Shown in pieces: positions 1 through 6,884 of a stretch of DNA of 10,834 bases (positions within the stretch are counted from its first letter, which is position 1; every line of letters begins with the position of its first letter). This DNA comes from Chromatiales bacterium. Its GTDB lineage: Bacteria > Pseudomonadota > Gammaproteobacteria > Thiohalospirales > Thiohalospiraceae. A model generated the notes under the pieces. That model saw only the letters and a list, made by a program, of their open reading frames with translations, searched no databases and had not been told where the DNA came from. The translations under genes were made by a program, and so were the position numbers. The DNA is taken from contig JALSRO010000317.1 in the NCBI GenBank assembly GCA_026984715.1, positions 1 to 10,834 on the forward strand, given 5' to 3'.

Positions 1-520
1 GAGCCCTCCTGAACAGCTCGATATCTGCCGGGCGGGTGATACGATGCGGGTCAACCATTGGCTTCTCCCCGACTGCGCAGGGATTGTGTTTCATGGCACA
101 AGGGTTGTGCTTCATGGCGCAGGGGTTGGTCATGCCGGACGAACGCTGTGTCCCGGCAGTGGTCTCGGTCGAACAGGCCGAAACTCCCGACAACAACAGG
201 GCGACGGCAAGAACTATTAACCCGGCAACAATATATTTCGTATTCAGCCGTGGCGTGCCGGTTCGCAGCAAGGCGGCCCATCGCCGTTGTAGCCACTCTA
301 CAGCAAGATGGGGTAACGCAGCCTGCGGGCCGGCACGCCGCGGCCTGTCATTGAATATCATAGGGTTAGGGGCTTCAGGCAGGCACCGGCCCTGCGTTCC
401 AGTGCTTGGCAAGGGAACGACCCTTGCCTGCGCCCTGCGCCTTGTTCCGGCGCCTGCCTGGAGCCCTGAATGCGACATATATTGTTGCCGGGTTAATAAA
501 TTGCTGGATCTCGTTTCCAT
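1..520 (-). CDS. NPCA-repeat lipoprotein, 5' part, with an in-frame 94-codon element insertion
   Basis: This reading frame is open from an ATG at 520-518 to the left window edge (173 codons), so the C-terminus is missing. The start is chosen for the purine-rich ribosome binding site at 524-532. Codons 1-8 read METRSSNL; codons 9-102 come from the palindromic element at 217-496; then follow VLAVALLLSGVSAC (lipobox V-S-A-C, Cys116, codon 175-173), a Ser/Thr-rich stretch and a Cys repeat: two NPCAMKH units and a third NPCAV (residues 132-150, bases 127-71). After that comes a segment containing VDPHRITRPAD. Without the element the lipobox Cys would be residue 22, an ideal lipoprotein signal. From memory, similar Asn-Pro-Cys repeats precede haem-binding domains in some sulfur-oxidiser proteins, but no CxxCH is visible before the edge, so the function is left open. 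As it stands, the signal is buried behind a basic extension; an internal TTG at 271 would give a new 32-residue signal with a basic start, though without a clear ribosome binding site. Confidence 0.72.
   Translation of the reverse strand, partial: METRSSNLLTRQQYMSHSGLQAGAGTRRRAQARVVPLPSTGTQGRCLPEAPNPMIFNDRPRRAGPQAALPHLAVEWLQRRWAALLRTGTPRLNTKYIVAGLIVLAVALLLSGVSACSTETTAGTQRSSGMTNPCAMKHNPCAMKHNPCAVGEKPMVDPHRITRPADIELFRRA
217..247 (+). repeat. Left terminal inverted repeat of the element
   Basis: It matches the reverse complement of 466-496 at 29 of 31 positions; the mismatches are at 237 and 241. The outer 20 bp, plus the flanking TA, match perfectly. The TA just outside (215-216) is one copy of the presumed target duplication. 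Confidence 0.85.
250..341. repeat. Internal hairpin A of the element
   Basis: This long imperfect stem-loop is built from nested pairings: GGCGTGCCGG (252-261) with CCGGCACGCC (330-339), CGCAG (264-268) with CTGCG (323-327), CCCATC (277-282) with GATGGG (307-312), and TGTAG (288-292) with CTACA (298-302) around the 5-base loop 293-297. Confidence 0.7.
370..466. repeat. Internal hairpin B of the element
   Basis: The base of the stem pairs 370-389 with 447-466 (18 of 20 positions). The tip is a perfect 8-bp stem, GGCAAGGG (408-415) with CCCTTGCC (421-428), closing a 5-base loop. The middle part pairs poorly. Confidence 0.65.
466..496 (-). repeat. Right terminal inverted repeat of the element
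   Basis: This is the partner of 217-247 in inverted orientation, followed by TA at 497-498. In the minus-strand gene it supplies codons LTRQQYMSHS, directly after the original first eight codons. Confidence 0.85.
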
Positions 521-523
521 TTT

Positions 524-532
524 CCTTCTCCC
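524..532 (-). promoter_or_regulatory. Ribosome binding site fixing the lipoprotein start at 520
   Basis: On the minus strand the bases GGGAGAAGG are followed by AAA and the ATG at 520-518; the GGAG core lies 7 bases before the start. None of the later in-frame ATG or TTG codons has a comparable site. This shows that the original start lies outside the inserted element. Confidence 0.65.
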
Positions 533-573
533 GATAATGTGAATGACAGGCGCCGGCTACCTGCCGCCGCCAA

Positions 574-579
574 AGTATA
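574..579 (-). promoter_or_regulatory. Possible -10 box for the NPCA lipoprotein gene
   Basis: The minus strand reads TATACT about 55 bases before the start at 520. A TTGTAA lies 21 bases further upstream, too far for a regular -35 box, so this is only a weak candidate promoter. Confidence 0.22.
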
Positions 580-750
580 GTCGTCGACGAAACAGAAAAC
601 TTACAATCAGGAAAACAATCGGCCGAATGGAGAGCAGCTCATGGGAGCCGCCCGGATCGCTTCCGGGAGGGCTATGCCCAGAAGAGAACGGGGGATCATC
701 CTTCTTTCAACCGTTGAGACCACATCTTTCATAGGCAGGCGGGTAACCGC
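580..750. other. Intergenic stretch without a recognisable gene
   Basis: This lies between the lipoprotein promoter candidate and the terminator of the next unit. The only structure seen is a 6-bp stem, CCCGGA (651-656) with TCCGGG (662-667), with no T-run on either side. A 30-codon minus-strand frame exists here, but its purine run abuts the ATG directly and nothing in the peptide is recognisable, so it is not called. Confidence 0.4.
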
Positions 751-778
751 AAAAAAAACCCGCACCAGCAGGTGCGGG
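751..778 (-). terminator. Intrinsic terminator of the 1034-residue lipoprotein gene
   Basis: On the minus strand a perfect 8-bp stem, CCCGCACC (778-771) with GGTGCGGG (766-759) around the loop TGCT, is followed by eight T residues (758-751). It begins 63 bases after the stop codon at 842-844. The plus strand lacks a T-run after the stem, so it acts in one direction only. Confidence 0.93.
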
Positions 779-841
779 TCATTCAACAGCTCCGGATACC
801 GCTCTTACAGCACCGGATCAGGCCGGAGTGAACGGTACAGT

Positions 842-3800
842 TCAGCCGGCACCTCCAGCCCCGGTTCCGGGAAAGCCACCGGAATTGCCGCCGCCGTTTC
901 CATTGCCCCCTGACGAATCCGGCGTACCTGGAGTACCATCGCCAAGGCCGGGGCCTTCCGGCGCAAAGGTAAAGGCGGGTCCGGTAAGGGTCTCTCCTCC
1001 AGTGACAACCTCTTCGTGCCGTTCGAAATCGCCACCGTCGCTTCTCTGGTCCCTCACATAGCGCAATACGCCTCCCCAGGTCTCAAATCTGGCGTTGTCC
1101 TCACCATCGGGCCAGAGCACCGGCTCGGAAACACCAGGTTCTCCATCTCCATCATCATCGCGGAACAGCACTATCTGATAGTGGGCGCTGGGGTCGGCAT
1201 TCAGGTAGTCACCGATGGTTGGGGTCAACGAGTAACTGCCGGCGGTCACGCCAGCCACCTCTACCACCGTCCGCTGCCACTGATCGACAAGCAAATCCGG
1301 ATTGAAGGACTCCTTCATCAGCGCCACCTTCCAGCGAGTGTCGGAGCTGTCGGGTGCAGTGCCTTCGATGGTGAAAGTGGCGTTCATATCCAACGCCTCA
1401 CCGACGTAGAACTCGGCCCAGCCACAGCTGCCACGGCCGATCTCCCTACCGTTGTCCGTATCGATGAACAGGGCGCACACATTCACGTTGTAGGAGCCCT
1501 GCCCAACCTCCATGCGTTCTAGGAGTACCGGCAGGGTGAACGAAGTGCCAAACAGCTTCCGATCCTGCTGCCAGGTGTCGTAGATCGGCTGCCAGTCACA
1601 TCCATTGTCGTCACAACCGCGATTGAGACCGACATTGAGCGAGTACGCAATCTTGACACCATCGGGAAGCTCTACCCGTGGTTTCTCCCAACTCAGGGTT
1701 ACTTTGGCCTTGTCTTTGATTCCATCCCCGTCACTGTCCTCATTGAGGGCGAAAGTGGTGTTGCCACCGTCAGCCAGCCACTGTTCCTGCAGGGCATCCC
1801 ATTCGGCACAGGGTCCCGCCTTGCCTTCGCAGGATTTTGGCCACGCCGGCATGCCATTCGGCGCAGTGAGATGCGGACGCACATCACTCATTCCCACCAG
1901 CACCTTCCTGTTGAACTCACGGGAAGCAATCACCGCACCCGCCTGCTTGACATCTACCCTGTAGCTACCAGAGACGAAATCAGAGATGACGTCGGTCTCG
2001 GCCAGATTGACTGGGCCACCGTTACCACCCTGCTCATGTTGCGCCTTCGCCCAAGGATCGAGAACAAAACAGCTCTCGAAACCGGGCCCCCGATCACCTT
2101 CCGGACCACCATCAGGCCCATCCGCATTTTGTGGGCCCATATCCCCCCCCGGAGGCGGCATACGCAACAGCTCTTCGCTGAGCAAAGCAACCGAGGCCCT
2201 CCCACCGTTGCTGGTCGGATAGCTCAACTCCACGGTCAGGTCGCTGCCACCATCGCCCCCCTGTGCACCGTCCTGCCGGGCCAGCTGTGCCAGCTTCGAC
2301 AGATCGGAGACACAGACATTGGCGCGCAACATATCGACCTCACTGCCACCCATACCATCCGGACCGGAGATCCAGGCCTTGTCCGGCATGATATCCAGCC
2401 AGGAGATCTCTACTCCGTCCAGTGCGTCCAGGTTCTGTGGCTCAAAGAAGCCGTACAGCTGCATCAGTCCCGGCTGACCACCCTGGCCATTTGCATATGC
2501 GGGGTCGAAGTGCATGGGATCGAAGTTGACAGGATCCTGCATCTCCACCTGGACCGCACCATCTTCACCCACCTCCGTGGTGGCCAGACCATCGACATCC
2601 TTGCCCGCCTGCTTCAGTTTGTCCGCCATATAGACATCGGTAACGAAAATGGTAAAGGCAATCGCCTGTGGAACATTCAGTTCATCAGTCGATGTGATTA
2701 CCTTTCCCTTCCACTCTGTCGCAGGGAAGAGTGCCGGAATAACCGACGGAATTTCCCGGAGCGCCTTCTTCTCTTCCTTGGTCATTGTGCCGCTGGCCTT
2801 CTTCTCCATCAGGGCGTAGATATCAGAAAGCTTGCTCTGGAATGATTCCATGGCACCTGTTTTGGTGGTACCCAACGCATTCAGATCTGCTGCCAGGCGG
2901 GGATCGATCTTCAGTCCCGCCTTGATTCCCTCGAAGAGAGTGCCGATCGCCATCATCCTGTTTTCGATGAAGCGAGTGGCAAAGAAATCGCCGATGAACG
3001 CAGGAACATCTCCATCCCCCAGCATCTCCTTGAATACCCGCTCTATCAGCTTGCGCTTGCCGGCATCGCTGGAGGAGTCGATCTGCTCCAGTTCCCTGAC
3101 CTTGATCTCCGCCTTGACGGCATCCACCTCGCTGGCGACGGTTTCATCCGACAACAGATTGCCCGCAGCCGATTCCAGCTGTTCGTTGGCACCATAGTTC
3201 ACGCTCTTCTCCGACTTGAGCCGGGCCACATCGGTAATATAAGCGCCGGTGGCATCCCTGGGCGCCTCGACAACCATCGAAGGCACTTGGACCGCGCCAC
3301 TTCGAACCAGTGTAACCACCGCCTGTTTCACCGACTTGATGATGTCATCCACCACCTCCGGCGCGATATCCTTGCCCTCGGTAGCGGTCAGGATGGCATT
3401 GATGATTGTATCCACCACTACCGTCGATTCAGGCGAGACAACTCCATCTTCAACTTTCGGTGTACCTTTGGGAACCTCGATATTGACCTTCATCTCGAGT
3501 GCCTTGTTCCCTTCCAACAGGCGCAGATACTTGATCACATACTGCTTTCCATCCGCCACATCGGGGCAACTGTATTTCGGATTTCCACTCTCATCGGTCT
3601 GATCATCGAAGGAACAGTCGATACCGGTATCCTGCAGCTCACCATCCGGACCGACCACATACAGTTTCACGATTGCATTGCCGGTTGTGGCGAGAGCGTT
3701 GCGGCTGGCCGCAGACATCTGCATGGTAGTACCATCTACAACATTGGCATCAGAACCATTGAGCGCAGAGAGCGCAATAACACCAGAGATGAATGAACTT

Positions 3801-3946
3801 CCGGAATAGGGATTGGCAGTTCCGGTATCGGGATTGCCGTTGTCGGCGACCGGATCATCCGCGCTGCTGGACGATCCGCCACATCCAGCCAGCAACAGTG
3901 AAGACGATACCAACGCGGCCAGCAGTTTCAACTTGGGACTATTCAA
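842..3946 (-). CDS. Large secreted lipoprotein of unknown function (1034 aa)
   Basis: The start is a TTG at 3946-3944, supported by a GAGGAG site 8 bases upstream; the other nearby start (GTG) runs into a stop at once. Residues 1-22 form a lipoprotein signal ending in the lipobox LAGC (Cys22), followed by a Ser/Gly/Asp linker. Residues from about 55 to 450 are mostly predicted helical and acidic. The part around 500-640 is rich in Gly, Pro and Met. Two Asp-rich loops of the thrombospondin-3/EF-hand type are visible: DSDGDGIKD near residue 737 and DDDGDGEPG near 928; both are likely calcium sites by analogy. The last 30 residues are almost all Gly, Ser, Pro and Asn. Paired cysteines through the second half suggest disulfides, which fits export. 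No enzyme family is recognised. It is a single-gene unit with its own terminator at 751-778. An outer-membrane, surface-exposed location is inference. Confidence 0.85.
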   Translation of the reverse strand: MNSPKLKLLAALVSSSLLLAGCGGSSSSADDPVADNGNPDTGTANPYSGSSFISGVIALSALNGSDANVVDGTTMQMSAASRNALATTGNAIVKLYVVGPDGELQDTGIDCSFDDQTDESGNPKYSCPDVADGKQYVIKYLRLLEGNKALEMKVNIEVPKGTPKVEDGVVSPESTVVVDTIINAILTATEGKDIAPEVVDDIIKSVKQAVVTLVRSGAVQVPSMVVEAPRDATGAYITDVARLKSEKSVNYGANEQLESAAGNLLSDETVASEVDAVKAEIKVRELEQIDSSSDAGKRKLIERVFKEMLGDGDVPAFIGDFFATRFIENRMMAIGTLFEGIKAGLKIDPRLAADLNALGTTKTGAMESFQSKLSDIYALMEKKASGTMTKEEKKALREIPSVIPALFPATEWKGKVITSTDELNVPQAIAFTIFVTDVYMADKLKQAGKDVDGLATTEVGEDGAVQVEMQDPVNFDPMHFDPAYANGQGGQPGLMQLYGFFEPQNLDALDGVEISWLDIMPDKAWISGPDGMGGSEVDMLRANVCVSDLSKLAQLARQDGAQGGDGGSDLTVELSYPTSNGGRASVALLSEELLRMPPPGGDMGPQNADGPDGGPEGDRGPGFESCFVLDPWAKAQHEQGGNGGPVNLAETDVISDFVSGSYRVDVKQAGAVIASREFNRKVLVGMSDVRPHLTAPNGMPAWPKSCEGKAGPCAEWDALQEQWLADGGNTTFALNEDSDGDGIKDKAKVTLSWEKPRVELPDGVKIAYSLNVGLNRGCDDNGCDWQPIYDTWQQDRKLFGTSFTLPVLLERMEVGQGSYNVNVCALFIDTDNGREIGRGSCGWAEFYVGEALDMNATFTIEGTAPDSSDTRWKVALMKESFNPDLLVDQWQRTVVEVAGVTAGSYSLTPTIGDYLNADPSAHYQIVLFRDDDGDGEPGVSEPVLWPDGEDNARFETWGGVLRYVRDQRSDGGDFERHEEVVTGGETLTGPAFTFAPEGPGLGDGTPGTPDSSGGNGNGGGNSGGFPGTGAGGAG

Positions 3947-3954
3947 TTTTCACT

Positions 3955-3960
3955 CTCCTC
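3955..3960 (-). promoter_or_regulatory. Ribosome binding site deciding the TTG start at 3946
   Basis: GAGGAG on the minus strand lies 8 bases before TTG AAT AGT CCC. This is the best Shine-Dalgarno match near the gene, and the resulting protein begins exactly at a lipoprotein signal peptide, so both signals agree on the rare start codon. Confidence 0.7.
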
Positions 3961-4211
3961 TCAGAATTGTCGGAACGGTAACAAAGCAGCATTTCACCAA
4001 CACATCGGCGAGGGAAGGTGGCTTCTTTACCCCAAATATGCAAAAAAACTTATGGACTATTTCCAAACCGGAGAGAGCATCTCCATAACCAAGCGTATTA
4101 TCGAGAGAAATTCACGGAACGGGCAACAGCACGAAGATTGGGCAAAGAATGACAGAAGAGCCCATTCAGCCGTGGGAAAGCACTCCCGAATACTGGTGGC
4201 TAGGCAGAGCC
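3961..4211. other. Intergenic gap upstream of the large lipoprotein gene
   Basis: This holds the 3' flank of the DUF123 gene and the leader of the lipoprotein gene, both on the minus strand. No convincing intrinsic terminator was found: a seven-T run on the minus strand (about 4043-4049) follows only a 4-bp stem. No clear -35/-10 pair was found either, although the A/T-rich part around 4035-4070 is the likeliest place for a promoter. Confidence 0.35.
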
Positions 4212-4568
4212 CTATACCGGGCCGAGATATTTCAGATGGGAACCACAGCCGCTGCGACAGTCCGACGCACCAAAACCAGGAACCGGAATCTCTCCCACTG
4301 ACGCCTGGTTCAGCCGGCATTCGGGAAGGATGGAGCGCTCCACGCGAACCACCCTCGCCGCAGGATGATGGAGCAGGTAGTCGATATGCCAGCGCAACCT
4401 CTTGTTGTCGCTACAGTGACGGCGGATACGGGCCTCGATGTTGCGTCTGGCACTGCCGGTATAAAGATACTCCCCCGCGGAAAAACGGTGACGCCCGAGA
4501 GCCCCCACCCGGATCACCGCATTACGGGAGAGAGTGATATATAGCTGGTAGCTACACGGCTCTGCCAT
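4212..4568 (-). CDS. GIY-YIG-like DUF123 family protein
   Basis: The 118-residue protein matches the DUF123 (COG1833) group of GIY-YIG-fold proteins. The motif parts are QLYITL at residues 8-13 (in place of GIY) and EYLYTGSA at 33-40 (YIG part), followed by the Arg-rich helix EARIRRH (45-51) and the signature LRWHIDYLL (58-66). The C-terminal PGFGASDC...GCGSHLKYLG (97-116) with its Cys residues is also typical, so the gene appears complete. Such proteins are thought to act on nucleic acids; in some genomes the domain is fused to endonuclease III, but no substrate is established here. The start lies 9 bases after the lolD stop, so it is probably the last gene of the helicase-Lol block. Its ribosome binding site is weak, which suggests translation coupled to lolD. 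Confidence 0.82.
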   Translation of the reverse strand: MAEPCSYQLYITLSRNAVIRVGALGRHRFSAGEYLYTGSARRNIEARIRRHCSDNKRLRWHIDYLLHHPAARVVRVERSILPECRLNQASVGEIPVPGFGASDCRSGCGSHLKYLGPV

Positions 4569-4577
4569 ACCCGAACG

Positions 4578-5249
4578 TCACACGAGCCGCCCGTTCTCCA
4601 GGGAGAGCACCCGGTCCATGCGCCCGGCGAGCTGCATGTCGTGGGTGACCACTACAAAGCTGGTGCCCAGCTCGCAGTTCAACTGCACCATCAGTTCATA
4701 GACTTGCGCGGCCGTCCGATTGTCCAGGTTACCGGTGGGCTCATCGGCCAGAATGCAGTGGGGATCGGTAACCAGTGCCCGCGCGACTGCAGCGCGCTGC
4801 CGCTCTCCCCCGGAGAGCTCTCCAGGGCGATGCCGCAGCCTCTCCTGCAGTCCAACCCGGGCGAGCATGGCAGCAGCCCGCTCCCGGGCCTGCTGTGTAG
4901 CCACCCCCCGGATCAGCAACGGCATGGCAACATTCTCCAGGGCGCTGAACTCCGCCAGCAGATGGTGGAACTGATAGACGAATCCCAGGGCTCGATTGCG
5001 CAGCCGCCCCCGCCGGGCGTCGCCAAGGCGGGACATATCCTCGCCATCGATCCAGATCTCTCCGGCGGTCGGCGTGTCCAGGCCACCGAGCAGATGCAGC
5101 AGTGTGCTCTTTCCCGACCCGGAGGCGCCGATTATGGCGATGCGCTCCCCGCGGGCGACGGCAAAATTCACCTCTCGCAACACCTCCACTGTCAGCCCCC
5201 CCTCATGGAAGGTCTTGGAGAGATTACGGCACTCCAGCACGCTACTCAT
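4578..5249 (-). CDS. lolD: Lipoprotein-releasing system ATP-binding protein LolD
   Basis: This is the cytoplasmic ATPase of the inner-membrane complex that extracts outer-membrane lipoproteins and hands them to LolA. The 223-residue protein has Walker [10 protein letters not shown] (41-49), a Q-loop Gln at 93, the ABC signature LSGGERQR (145-152), Walker B ILADE (166-170, catalytic Glu170) and the switch His203. [18 protein letters not shown] (90-107) is characteristic of LolD. The frame is open further upstream, but the ATG at 5249 is preferred: it gives the family length and overlaps the permease stop by 8 bases (ATGAGTAG), a common arrangement for translational coupling. The macrolide exporter ATPase MacB domain is a close relative, but the short single-domain protein and the permease next to it support LolD. 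Confidence 0.93.
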   Translation of the reverse strand: MSSVLECRNLSKTFHEGGLTVEVLREVNFAVARGERIAIIGASGSGKSTLLHLLGGLDTPTAGEIWIDGEDMSRLGDARRGRLRNRALGFVYQFHHLLAEFSALENVAMPLLIRGVATQQARERAAAMLARVGLQERLRHRPGELSGGERQRAAVARALVTDPHCILADEPTGNLDNRTAAQVYELMVQLNCELGTSFVVVTHDMQLAGRMDRVLSLENGRLV

Positions 5250-6489
5250 AGCGCAGTGCCTCCGCAGGCTGGACACGGGAAGCACGCCAGGCGGGATAGA
5301 TAGTGGCAAGCATGCTCAGTACGAAAGCGAGAGTGGCGATGGTGGTCACCTCGCTCCAGCGCAGCTCGGAGGGGAGCTCGCTGATATAGTAGACGCTGGC
5401 GGGCAGGAAATGGATTCCAAAGGTGCTCTCTATCGCCGGCACGATGGTATCGATGTTCAGCGCCAGGGATACGCCCCCCAGGATCCCCAGCAGGGTCCCT
5501 ACCATCCCGATTACCACCCCCTGGATGATGAAGATTCCCATGATACTGGCTGGCGACGCACCAAGGGTTCGCAGAATGGCGATATCTCCCTGCTTGTCGG
5601 TCACCACCATCACCAGAGTGGAGATGATGTTGAATGCCGCCACCGCCACGATCAGCAGCAGGATGATGAACATGGCGGTCTTTTCGATCTTCAGGGCACG
5701 GAAGTAGTTGGTGTGGCTGCGGGTCCAGTCACTCACCCAGTAACGCTCCCCCAGCCGATCCTGCAGATCCGCTGCAACCTCCGGTGCGAGAAACATGTCG
5801 TCCAGCTTGAGGCGCACCCCGCTGACGCTCTCATCGAAGCGGTAGAGCCTTGCCGCGTCACGCATGTGGACAAGCACCAGGGCGCTGTCGTACTGGAACA
5901 TCCCCACCTCGAACACACCCGCAACGGTAAACCGTTTCAGGCGAGGCAGAATACCGGCCGGAGAGACGTTGGTACTGGGTGTTATCAAGGTAACCTTGTC
6001 ACCGACACTCACCCCCAGGGTAGTAGCCAGCTCGCTACCGAGGATGATGTTGAAGCTCCCTGGCTGCAGTACATCGAGGCTCCCCGCCACCATCTTGCTG
6101 CCCACCACCGAAACCTGTGGCTCCTGGCTGGGTAGCAGGCCGCGCACCATGGTGCCCTGTACCCGGTCGCCCGCCGTTACCATCCCTTCCGCATGAATAT
6201 ATGGAGCGGCCCCCAGAACATGGGGAAAATCACGGCTCTTCTCCAGAACCTCCGGCCAGTTACGCAGGCGACCGTCCAGACCACTGACCGTGACGTGGGC
6301 CGCCATTCCCAGGATGCGTTCCCGCACCTCGTTCTGGAAGCCGTTCATTACGGACAGAACGGTTATCAGGGCCGTAACACCAAGGGCGATACCCAGCATC
6401 GAGATCAGGGAGATGAATGAAATAAAATGGTTGCGGCGTTTGGCTCGCGTGTAGCGCAGCCCGATATAGAGTTCCAACGGCTTAAACAT
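5242..6489 (-). CDS. Lipoprotein-releasing permease of the LolC/LolE/LolF family
   Basis: This is the membrane part of the Lol exporter (415 aa). It has one N-terminal membrane segment (about 22-48), a large periplasmic domain (49-270) and three C-terminal segments (about 271-296, 316-344 and 381-400), the MacB/FtsX topology. The motifs [15 protein letters not shown] (297-311) and ELPSELRW (371-378) are family hallmarks. Residues 175-187 ([13 protein letters not shown]) resemble the LolC 'hook' that binds LolA. It starts at ATG 6489; a TTG nine bases upstream is less likely, and neither has a strong ribosome binding site. Only one permease gene lies here, next to lolD, whereas E. coli has lolC-lolD-lolE. 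It may be a LolF-type homodimeric subunit, unless a second permease lies elsewhere. An 82-base gap separates it from the Cdd1 gene upstream. Confidence 0.9.
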   Translation of the reverse strand: MFKPLELYIGLRYTRAKRRNHFISFISLISMLGIALGVTALITVLSVMNGFQNEVRERILGMAAHVTVSGLDGRLRNWPEVLEKSRDFPHVLGAAPYIHAEGMVTAGDRVQGTMVRGLLPSQEPQVSVVGSKMVAGSLDVLQPGSFNIILGSELATTLGVSVGDKVTLITPSTNVSPAGILPRLKRFTVAGVFEVGMFQYDSALVLVHMRDAARLYRFDESVSGVRLKLDDMFLAPEVAADLQDRLGERYWVSDWTRSHTNYFRALKIEKTAMFIILLLIVAVAAFNIISTLVMVVTDKQGDIAILRTLGASPASIMGIFIIQGVVIGMVGTLLGILGGVSLALNIDTIVPAIESTFGIHFLPASVYYISELPSELRWSEVTTIATLAFVLSMLATIYPAWRASRVQPAEALRYE

Positions 6490-6572
6490 AGGGCGCAATT
6501 AAACCATATTTGAGGTCTGGCCGGTAATCTTCCCGCCAGAATTCACCGATTTGCATCGCCCAGGCGCCTCTC

Positions 6573-6884
6573 TCACTTCTTCTTTGCTCTCTGCGCAATA
6601 CAGCGCTTACGCTCGCAGGTAAACGACCACCATGGAGAGGCCTCTCCTCCCTCCATGAAGTGGACTGCGGAGATGAACACATCGAGAACACACGGGTCAT
6701 GCCGGCGCCCTGTTCTCCTGCATAGTTCCTCATAGAGCTGCAGTGGATCCTTCCCGATCAGCTCCCGGGGATGCATGATTCCGAGCAGATGCAGATCACG
6801 CGCCATCGCCGGCCCGATATTGGGAAGCTCCTCCAGCGCAGCAACCGTTTCTCTCTCCGGGCTCTTCAAGATGTTCCGACCCAT
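6573..6884 (-). CDS. Cdd1-type helix-hairpin-helix protein
   Basis: The 103-residue protein matches the small 'pathogenicity locus' Cdd1 family. It has a helix-hairpin-helix segment LEELPNIGPAMARDLHLLGI (17-36), the conserved RHDPCVLDVFISAVHFM (61-77) and the end PWWSFTCERK (84-93), followed by a Lys-rich tail. The hairpin suggests nucleic-acid binding; no biochemical role is established that I know of. The ATG at 6884 shares its A with the stop TGA of the helicase gene (TGATG), so translation is probably coupled. The frame extends upstream within the helicase gene, but the family begins at this ATG. Confidence 0.85.
   Translation of the reverse strand: MGRNILKSPERETVAALEELPNIGPAMARDLHLLGIMHPRELIGKDPLQLYEELCRRTGRRHDPCVLDVFISAVHFMEGGEASPWWSFTCERKRCIAQRAKKK

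Larger units (their letters stand above)
217..496. mobile_element. 280-bp MITE-like palindromic element with TA target duplication
   Basis: The ends are inverted repeats of 31 bp (217-247 against 466-496) with two mismatches, beginning TTAACCCGGCAAC. TA dinucleotides flank both sides (215-216 and 497-498). Between the arms lie two imperfect hairpins, so the whole unit could fold as a three-armed structure. There is no transposase gene inside, as expected of a non-autonomous element; TA duplication is characteristic of IS630/Tc1-mariner transposition. The clearest support is the host gene: deleting 217-496 and one TA joins codons METRSSNL directly to VLAVALLLSGVSAC, a regular lipoprotein signal peptide. 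The insertion adds 282 bp, exactly 94 codons, with no stop in the host frame. The family is not one I can name. Confidence 0.8.

Noticed and set aside
51..296. 81-codon minus-strand frame overlapping the lipoprotein gene
   Set aside because: It is out of frame with the NPCA repeat and lipobox and has no start signal; it is a shadow of the real frame.
36..542. 168-codon plus-strand frame spanning the palindromic element
   Set aside because: It has no ribosome binding site and no recognisable product. Its openness reflects the structured, GC-rich element and the antisense of the lipoprotein gene, whose minus-strand frame has both a strong ribosome binding site and a lipobox.
651..667. Perfect 6-bp hairpin in the intergenic region
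   Set aside because: There is no T-run on either strand and no adjacent gene end; taken as chance in GC-rich DNA.
1871..2845. 324-codon plus-strand frame inside the large lipoprotein gene
   Set aside because: It is antisense to a well-supported gene with signal peptide and terminator. The translated sequence is rich in Ile, His and Arg without any family features.
4035..4075. T-run at about 4043-4049 (minus strand) as a terminator of the Lol block
   Set aside because: The preceding stem is only 4 bp, too weak for an intrinsic terminator.
4052..4537. 161-codon plus-strand frame opposite the DUF123 gene
   Set aside because: The minus strand encodes a clear DUF123 protein over the same stretch; this frame has no ribosome binding site or domain.
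4996..6135. 379-codon plus-strand frame opposite lolD and the permease gene
   Set aside because: It crosses the overlap of two recognisable minus-strand genes and its product is His/Gln-rich without a fold; a GC-driven antisense frame.
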